Assembly: GCF_020166495.1 (NCBI RefSeq)
Contig: NZ_JAINZS010000005.1
Coordinates: 186,001 to 250,000, forward strand
DNA from: Robertkochia aurantiaca
GTDB lineage: Bacteria > Bacteroidota > Bacteroidia > Flavobacteriales > Flavobacteriaceae
Reading direction: 5' to 3'
Length of the DNA: 64,000 bases
In this document: positions 54,474 to 63,846 of the stretch, in pieces
Position numbering within the stretch: position 1 is the stretch's first letter
Layout: each line of letters begins with the position of its first letter
Position numbers and translations under genes: made by a program
The notes under the pieces: generated by a model
The model's input: only the letters and a program-made list of their open reading frames with translations
Databases searched by the model: none
Told to the model about the DNA's origin: nothing

Positions 54474-54785
54474 TTATTCCCAACGGGTGCCTTCTGCTCC
54501 TTTTTCTTCTTCGTTCATGAATTCCTGAATCTTTCGCTGCTCCCAGTCCTTATTAAAGAAAGGATTCCAGTTAAAGGTTCGTGCGGCGTGAAAGAACACG
54601 CCCAAGCCCCACCCTCCGGCGGCCCACAGGAACCAGGGGTAGCGCCATTCGTTGGTATAATAGTTCAAAATCGCCAGAAAGGTGATCACTACGATATAGG
54701 AAGTAAGATTCCCATAAAAACCTTTGATCTGTTCCACCTTTTGCTTGGCTCTTAAATACCGGTCTTCTTCGCTGAATTTTTCCAT
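54474..54785 (-). CDS. 2TM-domain small membrane protein, second gene
   Basis: The 103-residue protein is a paralogue of the neighbouring 2TM protein: RAKQKVEQIKGFYGNLTSY, two hydrophobic helices (IVVITFLAILNYYTN, WFLWAAGGWGLGVFFHAART) and DWEQRKIQEFMNEEEKG. The middle of this copy (NWNPFFNKDWEQRKI) is closer to the kinase C-terminal domain (YGYNPLWGKRWEERKI) than to the other small protein. It lies 19 bases after the kinase stop. Confidence 0.8.
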   Translation of the reverse strand: MEKFSEEDRYLRAKQKVEQIKGFYGNLTSYIVVITFLAILNYYTNEWRYPWFLWAAGGWGLGVFFHAARTFNWNPFFNKDWEQRKIQEFMNEEEKGAEGTRWE

Positions 54786-54804
54786 GATTTTAATTATTTT
54801 TTGG

Positions 54805-56163
54805 TTATTTGTTTTTGTTTATTCCCGTCTCTTTTCCGCTATAAGACTCCTCCATCAGTTGCCTTATCTTTCGTTCTTCCCATCGCTTGCCCCAGAGCGG
54901 GTTGTAGCCGTATGCCTCGAGCCCGTGTGTGATCACCCCAAAACCCCATCCCAGGACGGGAAAGATGACCCAGGGGAAATTAGAAGTTTTGTAGTTCAAC
55001 CAGGCAAGAAAAGGTATGATGACCAGGTAAGAAGCAAGATTACTGTAGAACTTCTTCAGAGTTTCTACCCTCTTCTTCGCCCGTTCAAAGCGCTTCTGAT
55101 CAATACTTATTCGCTGTACATCGCTGGCCTTGACCTGTTTTGAAAGCAGTGGAAGATACACTCTGAACTCCTGACGGTCTTTTTCAACCTGTACCTTCCT
55201 TCGGGTGAGCAGCTGGTAACGTTGTTTGATATTCTGCAACCCGATCCCGTTGCCCCCGCCTATGACCTCCCTGGTTTGCAGGTTATTGGAAACCATGAGA
55301 TAGTCATCTTTTTCCTCGATCTTTATATGCAGTGGCAGAGCCGGGGAAACCCGGTTATGTTTCACTGCATTCTCCAGCAGCAATTGCAGGCTGAGCGGCA
55401 CCACTTTGAGATCAGGATCGCTGGCACGGACAGGGATCTCACAACTGACTCCCTTTTCAAAGCGCATTTTTACCAGTGCCATATAGGAACGCGCAAAACG
55501 CAGTTCTTCGTCAAGGGGTACCAGCTCTTTGTTCTTCTGTTCCAAAACATAGCGGTAGACCTTAGAGAGTCCGGTGGTGAAATCCTGGGCGGCATCGGGA
55601 TTCTCTTCGATCAGGCTGCTCAGTACGTTCAGGCTGTTAAAGAGAAAATGCGGATCCAGCTGGTTCTTCAGTGCGTCGAACTGGGCCGTAGCGGTTCCGG
55701 CGATCATTTTCTGCTGTTCTACCTGTGAATCTTTTTTATGCTTGTAATAGTAGAAGAGAAAGAAAAGGCTCACGATCACCACAGATACCAGGAAAGGCAT
55801 CCAATAATTGATAGGGTGTTCTGAGCTGAGAAATTCATCCAGGCTTTTGCTCTTCAGTGTAAGCGAATAGATACCGCGAAGCACGAAAATACAACTAAGG
55901 GTTACCACCGAAGAGACACCAACAGCCCGTAACCATGTGCGCCAGCTGTATTGGGCACTCTCCTCTTCAGGCATCACCCTTCGTATAGCGGCCCAGTTGG
56001 CAAAATACAGGGTGATCGAAAAGATCTCATCTACGATAAAGGAACGCAGGATATGTGCTGCATCTAACGATCCGTTTATGTAAAACTCGATCCCGGTAAA
56101 AAGGATAAAGATCGCGAACCCGATCAGAAAGGCTCTTATAAAATGTTTGATATATATGTTCAT
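54805..56163 (-). CDS. LytS-type sensor histidine kinase with C-terminal 2TM domain
   Basis: The 452-residue protein has an N-terminal sensor of four membrane helices (about 9-28, 42-60, 83-105, 123-143), a His_kinase domain with the phospho-His in LDPHFLFNSLNVLSSL (about 171), and an ATPase region (LLLENAVKHNRV about 258, GGGNGIGLQNIKQRY about 300). After this a complete 2TM domain (about 358-445: RAKKRVETLKKFYSNL, two helices, WEERKIRQLMEE) is fused to the catalytic part. That arrangement is unusual: the catalytic domain should then be held between two membrane modules. It is the first gene of the operon. Confidence 0.88.
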   Translation of the reverse strand: MNIYIKHFIRAFLIGFAIFILFTGIEFYINGSLDAAHILRSFIVDEIFSITLYFANWAAIRRVMPEEESAQYSWRTWLRAVGVSSVVTLSCIFVLRGIYSLTLKSKSLDEFLSSEHPINYWMPFLVSVVIVSLFFLFYYYKHKKDSQVEQQKMIAGTATAQFDALKNQLDPHFLFNSLNVLSSLIEENPDAAQDFTTGLSKVYRYVLEQKNKELVPLDEELRFARSYMALVKMRFEKGVSCEIPVRASDPDLKVVPLSLQLLLENAVKHNRVSPALPLHIKIEEKDDYLMVSNNLQTREVIGGGNGIGLQNIKQRYQLLTRRKVQVEKDRQEFRVYLPLLSKQVKASDVQRISIDQKRFERAKKRVETLKKFYSNLASYLVIIPFLAWLNYKTSNFPWVIFPVLGWGFGVITHGLEAYGYNPLWGKRWEERKIRQLMEESYSGKETGINKNK

Positions 56164-56434
56164 GTCTTAAAACTTAAATTAAAGGTATTAATTTTCAGCA
56201 CAGCCTTCGAGGCTTTCCGTATCACTTACAGCAAGACCGTGACCAGGTACTGTATGAATTCTGCTAATTGTAATGCTAAAGCTGCCATAATTATTGATTT
56301 ACAGGAACAAAGATGGCAGGTAAAAGCCCCGGGGCGAAATCTGATCTACCGAATTGTCATTTCAGGGGGATGAATTGTAGGAAGTTTAGTATTTTCACCT
56401 CTGAACCCCCGGAAAATATCAATTTAACCCGATC

Positions 56435-57493
56435 ATGATCAGAAGAAATTTCATTCGCCTTTCAGCCATTACCGGTCTTTCTGCCGTGGCAGCACCTTCA
56501 TTAATGGCTGCCCGCCGTCACCAAAGTCATACCCCCGAAAAGATACTCCCACCTGCTCTTTCATTGGGAGACCGGATCGGACTGGTCGCCCCGGGATATG
56601 CGCTTTCAGACCAGCAATTCCAAAAGACCCTTGACAACCTGAAAGCCCTCGGCTTTGAACCGGTCTATACCGATCGCATCAGAGGGCAGCACGGATACCT
56701 CAGCAATACAGATGAGGCCAGGGTAGCCGATATTCACCAGATGTTCGAAGACCCCAACATCGACGGGATCCTCTGCGCGCGGGGAGGTTACGGATCGACC
56801 CGTATACTCGATATGATCGATTACGAGCTCATACGTCAGCATCCGAAAGTATTCACAGGCTTCAGCGACATCACCGCCCTGACCAATGCGATCACCGACA
56901 GAACAGGGCTTATCACCTTTCACGGCCCGGTGGGAACCACCCTTGAGAGTGCCTACAGCCGGCAATATTTCGAACAGGTACTGGGCACGCCCGAAACACG
57001 ACAGGAATTGCTTCCCGCATTGCTTTCCGCGGAAAATAAAGAAGAAGATCCCGCCTATGAACGATATGTGATCTCTGAAGGAAAGGCATCGGGAGCACTC
57101 TGCGGGGGGAATCTCTCGCTGCTGGCTGCCATGACCGGAACACCCTACGAACCCGATTATACCGGTAAGATCGTATTCATCGAAGAGATCGAAGAAGATC
57201 CCTATCGCATCGACCGTATGCTCACACAACTCCTGCAATCGCCTACCTTCAGCAAGTGTGCCGGGCTGGCCCTGGGTATCTTCGCAGGCTGTGACACACC
57301 CGACAATCCGTTATCATTTTCCTTAAAAGATGTGCTCACCGACCGCCTCGGGCAACTCAATGTTCCGGCGGCCTATGGGTACTCGATCGGTCATATCGAT
57401 GATAACCTGACCCTTCCGGTGGGATGTCGTGCCACGATCGATACCGGCAGCTGGAACATCGTACTGGAAGAAAGCTGCGTGTCAACGAATTAG
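56435..57493 (+). CDS. LD-carboxypeptidase (S66 family) with Tat-like signal
   Basis: S66 enzymes remove the terminal D-Ala from murein tetrapeptides during recycling. The 352-residue protein begins with a twin-arginine-type signal (MIRRNFIRLSAITGLSAVAAPSLMA, written here in full only for its RR and hydrophobic core). It then shows the catalytic Ser in CARGGYGSTRILD (about 115), the Glu in IEEIEEDPYRIDRML (about 250), and the His in GYSIGHIDDNLTLPVG (about 322). All three catalytic elements are intact, and length is normal plus the signal. Confidence 0.9.
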   Translation: MIRRNFIRLSAITGLSAVAAPSLMAARRHQSHTPEKILPPALSLGDRIGLVAPGYALSDQQFQKTLDNLKALGFEPVYTDRIRGQHGYLSNTDEARVADIHQMFEDPNIDGILCARGGYGSTRILDMIDYELIRQHPKVFTGFSDITALTNAITDRTGLITFHGPVGTTLESAYSRQYFEQVLGTPETRQELLPALLSAENKEEDPAYERYVISEGKASGALCGGNLSLLAAMTGTPYEPDYTGKIVFIEEIEEDPYRIDRMLTQLLQSPTFSKCAGLALGIFAGCDTPDNPLSFSLKDVLTDRLGQLNVPAAYGYSIGHIDDNLTLPVGCRATIDTGSWNIVLEESCVSTN

Positions 57494-57530
57494 AGACACT
57501 GCGTTGCCATATTTTGTGTACCTTTAATGT

Positions 57531-58031
57531 ATGATTTTCAGTACCGAAAGGCTATATACCCGTAAACTGCTCAAGAGTGACCTGGCGCGCTATCATCGCA
57601 TGCAAAATGACCAGCAGGTAATGAAATATGTGGGAGGTAAGACCTTCTCTCTGGAAGAGAACATTAAAGACCTTGAAAATCTTATCGGATTCTATAACAA
57701 ACCCAAAAACGATTTCTGGGTCTGGGCCGTGGTTGAAAAAGAAACCGATGACTTTGTCGGTACCTGTGCCATCGTAAGCAACAAGAAAAAAGAAGAAGAG
57801 ATAGGATACCGCCTGCTGAAACAATACTGGGGTAAGGGGTACGGAAAGGAAGTGACCAACGGGCTGATCAAATATGCCTTCGAGGTTATGAAGATCAGGG
57901 AGATCGTCGCCTATGTCGATAAGGAAAATGTCTCTTCTGTAAGAATACTGGACTCTACCTTCAAATTCATCAAGGAATTCTATAACGAAGAAGACAACTG
58001 CATCGATCGCTATTACAAATTATCCAACTAA
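57531..58031 (+). CDS. GNAT N-acetyltransferase (RimJ-like)
   Basis: The 166-residue protein starts MIFSTERLYTRKLLKSDL, a typical RimJ/RimL-like GNAT N-terminus. It has the acetyl-CoA loop EIGYRLLKQYWGKGYGKEV (about 90-108, Q/RxxGxG/A form) and a closing EIVAYVDKENVSSVRILDS segment. Substrate unknown: it could modify a protein N-terminus or a small molecule. It is an isolated gene between an LD-carboxypeptidase and a lipoprotein. Confidence 0.87.
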   Translation: MIFSTERLYTRKLLKSDLARYHRMQNDQQVMKYVGGKTFSLEENIKDLENLIGFYNKPKNDFWVWAVVEKETDDFVGTCAIVSNKKKEEEIGYRLLKQYWGKGYGKEVTNGLIKYAFEVMKIREIVAYVDKENVSSVRILDSTFKFIKEFYNEEDNCIDRYYKLSN

Positions 58032-58084
58032 TTCAAAGCATCAGATGTCAGTCTAACCATAAACCCTTAAAAACAACCCGACAC

Positions 58085-58885
58085 ATGTTATCACCCAACT
58101 CACTTCTGAAGTTATTATTCGCTGTACCGGCACTTCTGCTGTTCACCCTGACCGGTTGCCAGCCGGAACAGGATGCCGAACTCGACACTGTAAACCTGCT
58201 CAATGAATACCGGGAAGCCCTGGGCAGTAAATCGGCCGAGAACGTGGCCGATATTTTTCATGACGATGCCGTGCTGCTCGCTGAGGGAACCAACCCCATC
58301 AGAGGGCGGGAAGCGATCATCGAGCATTTCAGACAGATCGAAGACCTCGATTTCAACGAAGATTTCAAGGTTCAGGAGATCATCAAATCGGGAGAATACC
58401 TCATCGTGGAAACCGATAACATCGGTTCCTGGAGCGATCCTGAATCGGGAGCGTCAGGTGAATTTAATGTTAAAGGACAGATGATCCTGAAAAAGAACCA
58501 GGAGGGTGACCTGAAAATCTTCAGGTATACCTACAACAGCAATGCTCCTGAAGGAATGGAGGGAACAGCCATGATAGACGGCAACTTCAGCCATTCTGTC
58601 TATATCTGGTTAACAGACGATGATGAAGCCCTGAGAACAGAATTCAAAAAAGCTCTGGATGATTTTATCGGTCAGTCTCAATATATCTCTTCCGTCTTCA
58701 TAGGAACCCCTGCCGGTACGGAACGCGAGGTGGTCGACAACTCTTACGACTACGCCTTGATCGTAACCTTCGAGTCTGAAGAGGCCCATCAGCAATACCA
58801 GGAAGAGGAAGCGCATGACCACTTCAGAGAAACGACCAAAAATATGATCGATCGCATTCAGATCTATGATGCGATAAGACCCTGA
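58085..58885 (+). CDS. Lipoprotein with SnoaL/DUF4440-like and Dabb domains
   Basis: The 266-residue protein has a lipoprotein signal ending LLLFTLTGC (Cys about 25). Residues about 35-150 form an NTF2/SnoaL-like domain (LLNEYREALGSKSAENVADIFHDDAVL, IRGREAIIEHFRQI). Residues about 165-262 match the stress-responsive Dabb domain (FSHSVYIWLTDDDEALRTEF, SYDYALIVTFESEEAHQQYQ, HDHF). Each domain is a small alpha+beta barrel or cone fold often found singly; the pairing on one lipoprotein is uncommon. Role unknown. Confidence 0.82.
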   Translation: MLSPNSLLKLLFAVPALLLFTLTGCQPEQDAELDTVNLLNEYREALGSKSAENVADIFHDDAVLLAEGTNPIRGREAIIEHFRQIEDLDFNEDFKVQEIIKSGEYLIVETDNIGSWSDPESGASGEFNVKGQMILKKNQEGDLKIFRYTYNSNAPEGMEGTAMIDGNFSHSVYIWLTDDDEALRTEFKKALDDFIGQSQYISSVFIGTPAGTEREVVDNSYDYALIVTFESEEAHQQYQEEEAHDHFRETTKNMIDRIQIYDAIRP

Positions 58886-58951
58886 AAAAAGCTTAGCGTC
58901 TGATTAATAATAATTTGTACATTTAAGGACCACAACCAAAAAACTAGCATC

Positions 58952-60070
58952 ATGGAAAGACGTGACTGGCTCCGATCGGCAGCCCTCAGCGGTGGTTTTG
59001 CCCTTATGGGCGGCTTAAACCCTGCCCTGGCACTAACCAAGGAAGAAATTCGTAAATATCATCCACGTCCTTTTGAAGGACCGATAAGACTGAGTTCTAA
59101 CGAGAATCCGTACGGACCTTCGGAAAAGGTGAGAAAAGCCATCACAGATTCTTTTAATGAAGCCTGCCGTTATCCCTATGCTTATATGGATGAGCTGGCC
59201 GTTATTCTGGCCGAGAAAGAAGGCGTTACTCCCGACCATATCATCATCACCGGCGGATCTACCGAAGGACTGAAGATCACCGGTATCACCTATGCTGCAA
59301 ACGGGGGTGAGATCATTGCCGGGCAGCCCACTTTCCTGGCCATGATGAGTTATGCCAAACAGTGGGGTGGAAACGTAAAATGGGTGCCCGTAAAGGAAGA
59401 TATGAGTTACGACCTGAAAGGTGTCTACGAAGCGATCAATCCTAAGACCAAACTGGTTTTCCTGTGTAATCCGAACAATCCCACCTCTACGGTGCTTCCC
59501 AAGGGAGACCTGATGAAATATGCCGAAGCGATCAGTGATGAGACCATGCTGTTCAGCGATGAAGCCTATTACGATTATATCGAACTGCCCGATTACCCTT
59601 CGATGGTCGAGCTGGTTAAAAAAGATAAGAACGTTATTGTTTCCCGAACCTTTTCTAAGGTCTACGGAATGGCCGGACTCCGCATAGGCTACCTTATCGC
59701 CAAACCCGAGATCGCCGAGAAGATCAGGAAGAATGTGGTGGCGTTCACTAATGTACCCGCTGTTCAGGCGGCTAAGGCAGCCCTTGAAGATAATGAGTTC
59801 TATGAATTCAGTTTACAAAAGAACAGGGAAGCTAAAAAAATGATCTGTGATACCCTTGACAGTCTGGAACTGCCTTATGTTCCCTCACATACGAACTTCA
59901 TTTTCTTTAAGTCAGGACAACACATATCGAAATTACACCAGGCCATGCTCGATAAGGGCGTACGGGTCGGAAGACCCTTTCCTCCCTTCTTCGAATGGTG
60001 CCGAATAAGTACCGGCACCCTGGAAGAGGTTGCCCTGTTTAACAATGCCATGATGGAAGTTTACAGTTAG
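58952..60070 (+). CDS. Tat-exported class I/II PLP aminotransferase (HisC-like)
   Basis: The 372-residue protein begins MERRDWLRSAAL with a twin-arginine-like motif and hydrophobic core ending near ALALT. It then shows a HisC/aspartate aminotransferase-like fold: SSNENPYGPS (about 48), GGSTEGLKI (about 100), CNPNNPTST (about 173), FSDEAYYDY (about 198), the PLP Lys in SRTFSKVYGMAGLRIGY (about 232), and WCRISTGT (about 350) with the carboxylate-binding Arg. Export of a PLP enzyme is unusual because the cofactor is cytosolic; Tat carries folded proteins, so holo-export is possible. Substrate unknown. A GNAT gene follows 6 bases later. Confidence 0.83.
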   Translation: MERRDWLRSAALSGGFALMGGLNPALALTKEEIRKYHPRPFEGPIRLSSNENPYGPSEKVRKAITDSFNEACRYPYAYMDELAVILAEKEGVTPDHIIITGGSTEGLKITGITYAANGGEIIAGQPTFLAMMSYAKQWGGNVKWVPVKEDMSYDLKGVYEAINPKTKLVFLCNPNNPTSTVLPKGDLMKYAEAISDETMLFSDEAYYDYIELPDYPSMVELVKKDKNVIVSRTFSKVYGMAGLRIGYLIAKPEIAEKIRKNVVAFTNVPAVQAAKAALEDNEFYEFSLQKNREAKKMICDTLDSLELPYVPSHTNFIFFKSGQHISKLHQAMLDKGVRVGRPFPPFFEWCRISTGTLEEVALFNNAMMEVYS

Positions 60071-60076
60071 GACCCG

Positions 60077-60541
60077 ATGCACTTTACCACCTGCCACCCT
60101 GAACACCTGGAAGACCTGGCCCGGATCTGTGCCTCTGAGCTTGGCAACTACCATTACTGGATCCAGCGCCTTGACGGCTATCTGAACCTCGAAGGAAATA
60201 CACAATTCGCCAGGAACAAGCGCATCGTGTATGTAGCGGTTGAAAAAGGAAAACCTGTTGGATTTATAGCAGGACACCTGACCTCGCGATGGGAATGCGA
60301 CGGAGAATTGCAATGGTTCTTTTGCCACTCAGCGTTGAACCGAACTTTCACTACCGAAAAACTGTTCACTTTAATGAGAAACTGGTTTGTTAACCAGGGC
60401 GTCAAATCGGTCTGTGTGAATGTGGAACCCGACAATTACCGAATACGTGATCTTTACAGCAGCTTTGGAGCCAAGGTCCTGAACGATCAATGGCTGATCT
60501 GGAAGAACATCAAACGCAGGCAAAAACACCGGTCTGCCTGA
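60077..60541 (+). CDS. GNAT-family acetyltransferase
   Basis: The 154-residue protein opens with MHFTTCHPEHLEDLARICASELG, a usual GNAT start. It has a central strand-rich part with RIVYVAVEKGKPVGFIAGHL (about 50-70, the GNAT beta4 region) and a C-terminal SVCVNVEPDNYRIRDLYSSFGAKV (about 112-136). The acetyl-CoA loop Q/RxxGxG/A is weak here. Placed 6 bases after the aminotransferase gene, it is probably co-transcribed and may act on the same metabolite. Confidence 0.75.
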   Translation: MHFTTCHPEHLEDLARICASELGNYHYWIQRLDGYLNLEGNTQFARNKRIVYVAVEKGKPVGFIAGHLTSRWECDGELQWFFCHSALNRTFTTEKLFTLMRNWFVNQGVKSVCVNVEPDNYRIRDLYSSFGAKVLNDQWLIWKNIKRRQKHRSA

Positions 60542-60591
60542 TTCTTCGAAGGTGAAGATAATGGTACCCAACTCTAACAGGAAAGAACGAT

Positions 60592-62793
60592 TTAATTGGC
60601 CACATCACTGATAAACTTGATGCGGTACAACCGCAACTCTTCATCTTCGTAATCACCGTCGAACTCTTCCATGGCATCTGAGATCTTATCGGTATCGGCC
60701 TCAAGGAAATAATCGTGCAGTTCTTCCTGCTGGTCTTCATCGAAAACTTCATCGATCCAGTAATCGATATTCAGTTTGGTACCCATATAGACGATCTGCT
60801 CCATCTCCTTGATAAGGTCTTCCATGGTGAGACCCTTGGAGGAAGCGATGTCATCAAGAGGTAATTTCCGGTCGATGTTTTGAATAACGTAGAGTTTCAG
60901 GGCCGAATTCGCCCCTGTTGATTTCACGACCAGGTCATCAGGCCGTTCGATATTGTTTTCTTCAACGTATTTGGCGATCAGGTCCAGGAAGGGTTTCCCG
61001 TATTTACGGGCCTTACCTTCTCCCACTCCGTGAATATTCTTCAGCTCTTCAATATCGACAGGATATTTCAGTGCCATATCTTCCAGGGAAGGGTCCTGAA
61101 AGATCACAAAGGGGGGTACTTCGAGTTTCTTAGCCTCTGACTTACGCAGGTCTTTCAGCATTTTAAGAAGTGCTTCATCGGCCACATTGCCGCCTCCCTT
61201 TTGTGCCGTGATCACCTTATCATCGTTTTCGGCCTCGTAGCTGTGATCTTCGGTCATCATAAAAGACTGCGGATTTTTCAGGTACTCCTTACCCGCTGCC
61301 GTAATATGCATCACCCCGTACTTCTCTATTTCCTTTCGAACCAATCCGGCAACCATGATCTGCCGCAAGAGCGCCATCCAGTATTTGTTGCTCTTTTCCT
61401 CCCCTATCCCGAAAACCCCGGTCTCTTCGACCCTATGGGCATTGATCAGGGCGTTCGACTTTCCGATCAGGGTATTGACGATCTCTTTGGCCTTGAATTT
61501 TTCTTTGGTCTTTTTGATCACCTGCAGGATCTTCTGCACATCGTCTTTTGCCTCATGCTTCTTTTTGGGGTGACGAACGTTGTCATCCAGTTCTGCACCC
61601 TCCCCGAACTCCTCATCGAATTCTTCACCGAAGTAATGCAGGATGAACTTTCTGCGTGACATGGATGTCTCAGCATAGGCTACCATATCCTGCAGCAAAG
61701 CGTGACCGATCTCCTGTTCGGCTACCGGTTTTCCACTCATAAATTTTTCCAGCTTCTCTATATCCTTATATGAATAGAAGGCCAGGCAATGACCTTCGCC
61801 CCCGTCGCGACCCGCACGACCGGTTTCCTGGTAATAGCTTTCAATACTCTTGGGAATATCGTGGTGGATCACAAAGCGTACATCGGGCTTATCGATTCCC
61901 ATACCGAAGGCAATGGTCGCCACGATCACATCGACCTCTTCCATCAGGAACATATCCTGGTGCCTGGCACGGGTTTTAGCGTCCAGTCCGGCATGATAAG
62001 GCAACGCATTGATCCCGTTTACCTGCAGGGTTTGTGCGAGCTCTTCCACCTTTTTCCGGCTCAGACAGTAGATAATACCCGATTTTCCCTGGTTCTGTTT
62101 CACGAACCGGATAATATCGGCTTCCACGTTCTTGGTCTTGGGCCGTACCTCGTAATAAAGGTTAGGCCGGTTGAACGACGCCTTAAACACCTCGGCTCCG
62201 CTCATCCCCAGGTTCTTGAGTATATCTTCCTGTACCTTGGGCGTTGCGGTGGCTGTAAGTGCCACGATGGGAATATCATCTCCCAGGCGTTCTATGATGG
62301 TTCTGATGTTTCGGTATTCAGGTCTGAAGTCATGCCCCCACTCAGAGATACAGTGAGCCTCGTCTACGGCAACGAACGAGATCCTGATCGTTCGCAGAAA
62401 ATCTACGTATTCTTCTTTGGTCAGGGATTCCGGCGCCACGTACAGCAGTTTGGTAACACCGCTTTTAATGTCACTCATTACCTGGTTCACTTCGGCTTTG
62501 GTCAGCGAAGAATTCAAAACATGGGCGATACCCTGATTATCTGAAATACCCCTGATAGCGTCTACCTGATTTTTCATCAGGGCGATCAGTGGTGAGATTA
62601 CGATGGCGGTCCCATCTTTTACCAGGGCGGGCAGCTGGTAACATAACGATTTACCCCCGCCTGTGGGCATGATAACAAATGTATTTTGATCTTCAATAAC
62701 ATTCCTGATAACTCCCTCTTGCAGCCCTTTAAACTGACTGAATCCGAAATACTTCTTCAGCGCAGCGTGCAGGTCAATTTCAGCCGTACTCAT
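60592..62793 (-). CDS. recQ: ATP-dependent DNA helicase RecQ
   Basis: RecQ unwinds DNA 3' to 5' in recombination and fork repair. The 733-residue protein has the SF2 motifs: [16 protein letters not shown] (Walker A, about 40), [20 protein letters not shown] (DEAH and RecQ aromatic loop, about 136), LTATAT, and [12 protein letters not shown] (motif VI, about 322). RQC and HRDC domains follow (about 500-530 and 555-640), then an acidic C-terminal tail. In the RQC region the zinc-binding Cys residues of canonical RecQ are not evident. It is transcribed from a promoter in the divergent gap with the isomerase gene. Confidence 0.95.
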   Translation of the reverse strand: MSTAEIDLHAALKKYFGFSQFKGLQEGVIRNVIEDQNTFVIMPTGGGKSLCYQLPALVKDGTAIVISPLIALMKNQVDAIRGISDNQGIAHVLNSSLTKAEVNQVMSDIKSGVTKLLYVAPESLTKEEYVDFLRTIRISFVAVDEAHCISEWGHDFRPEYRNIRTIIERLGDDIPIVALTATATPKVQEDILKNLGMSGAEVFKASFNRPNLYYEVRPKTKNVEADIIRFVKQNQGKSGIIYCLSRKKVEELAQTLQVNGINALPYHAGLDAKTRARHQDMFLMEEVDVIVATIAFGMGIDKPDVRFVIHHDIPKSIESYYQETGRAGRDGGEGHCLAFYSYKDIEKLEKFMSGKPVAEQEIGHALLQDMVAYAETSMSRRKFILHYFGEEFDEEFGEGAELDDNVRHPKKKHEAKDDVQKILQVIKKTKEKFKAKEIVNTLIGKSNALINAHRVEETGVFGIGEEKSNKYWMALLRQIMVAGLVRKEIEKYGVMHITAAGKEYLKNPQSFMMTEDHSYEAENDDKVITAQKGGGNVADEALLKMLKDLRKSEAKKLEVPPFVIFQDPSLEDMALKYPVDIEELKNIHGVGEGKARKYGKPFLDLIAKYVEENNIERPDDLVVKSTGANSALKLYVIQNIDRKLPLDDIASSKGLTMEDLIKEMEQIVYMGTKLNIDYWIDEVFDEDQQEELHDYFLEADTDKISDAMEEFDGDYEDEELRLYRIKFISDVAN

Positions 62794-62815
62794 CCTATCG
62801 TTTTACAATTTTATA

Positions 62816-62823
62816 TACATTTG
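62816..62823 (+). promoter_or_regulatory. Candidate -7 element for the KpsF-like gene
   Basis: TACATTTG fits TAnnTTTG exactly and lies about 58 bases before the TTG start at 62881. The -33 sequence is not evident. Confidence 0.3.
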
Positions 62824-62830
62824 CACTATT

Positions 62831-62862
62831 TAAAGATAAAACAAACCTTTTGGTAATACAAA
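62831..62862 (-). promoter_or_regulatory. Bacteroidota-type promoter of recQ
   Basis: On the minus strand TTTG (62862-62859), a 20-base spacer and TATCTTTA (62838-62831) match the TTTG/TAnnTTTG pattern with one mismatch at the end of the -7 element. The start codon of recQ is about 38 bases downstream. Confidence 0.5.
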
Positions 62863-62880
62863 CTTCTTAAATTTTTAAAA

Positions 62881-63846
62881 TTGACCAAAAAACATGCGAT
62901 CTTAAACGATGCCATCGCTACGATAAAAAATGAAGGAGAAGCCATTAATCACCTGGCGAGCCTGATCGATGACGAATTTGCCGAAGCCGTCGATTGCATC
63001 TACCGATCGAAGGGCCGGGTCATTATTACCGGTATCGGAAAAAGCGCCATCATTGCCACCAAGATTGTAGCCACGCTGAACTCTACGGGTACCCCTGCGA
63101 TTTTCATGCATGCCGCAGATGCCATTCATGGAGACCTGGGAACCATACTTCACGATGATGTAGTGATCTGTATCTCCAAAAGCGGGAACACCCCCGAGAT
63201 CAAGGTATTGGTACCTCTGATCAAAAGCGGTCCGAACAAGCTGATCGCCATTACGGGGAACAGGGATTCCTTCCTGGGGAAACAGGCCCACTTTGTATTG
63301 AATTCCTTTATCGAAAAAGAAGCCTGCCCGAATAACCTGGCGCCAACCACCAGTACCACCGCACAGCTGGTCATCGGTGACGCGCTGGCGGTTTGCCTGT
63401 TAAATCTCAGGGGCTTCAGTTCAAAAGATTTTGCCAAGTACCACCCGGGAGGCTCCCTGGGTAAAAAGCTCTACCTGAGAGTTGAAGATATCTCTTCGGT
63501 TAATATGAAGCCACAGGTGAACCCTGACTCAGATATTAAAGATGTGATCGTCGAGATCTCTGAAAAGATGCTGGGGGTTACCGCAGTGGTTGAGAACGGC
63601 TCTCTAATCGGGATCATCACCGATGGAGATATCAGGCGCATGCTTAAAAAACACGATAACATTTCCGGCCTTACCGCCAGGGACATTATGACTACCGGCC
63701 CTAAGACCGCCCCGCATAATATGCTGGCCGTCGATGCACTTGACCTGATGGAAGCCAACAATATCTCTCAGCTGCTGGTCGATCGCAAAGGAGCATATGA
63801 CGGGGTCATTCACATTCATGACTTAATCAAAGAAGGTATTATTTAA
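62881..63846 (+). CDS. KpsF/GutQ/KdsD-type arabinose-5-phosphate isomerase
   Basis: This enzyme interconverts ribulose-5-phosphate and arabinose-5-phosphate, the first step to KDO for lipopolysaccharide. The 321-residue protein has a SIS domain (about 35-170: GIGKSAIIATKIVATL, HAADAIHGDLG, SKSGNTPEIK, CPNNLAPTTSTTAQL), the conserved FAKYHPGGSLGKKL (about 187), and two CBS domains (about 205-320, DGDIRRMLKK, DGVIHIHDLIKEG). The start appears to be TTG, since no ATG yields the N-terminus TKKHAILNDAIATIK. Its stop codon overlaps the tatC ATG by one base. Confidence 0.93.
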   Translation: MTKKHAILNDAIATIKNEGEAINHLASLIDDEFAEAVDCIYRSKGRVIITGIGKSAIIATKIVATLNSTGTPAIFMHAADAIHGDLGTILHDDVVICISKSGNTPEIKVLVPLIKSGPNKLIAITGNRDSFLGKQAHFVLNSFIEKEACPNNLAPTTSTTAQLVIGDALAVCLLNLRGFSSKDFAKYHPGGSLGKKLYLRVEDISSVNMKPQVNPDSDIKDVIVEISEKMLGVTAVVENGSLIGIITDGDIRRMLKKHDNISGLTARDIMTTGPKTAPHNMLAVDALDLMEANNISQLLVDRKGAYDGVIHIHDLIKEGII

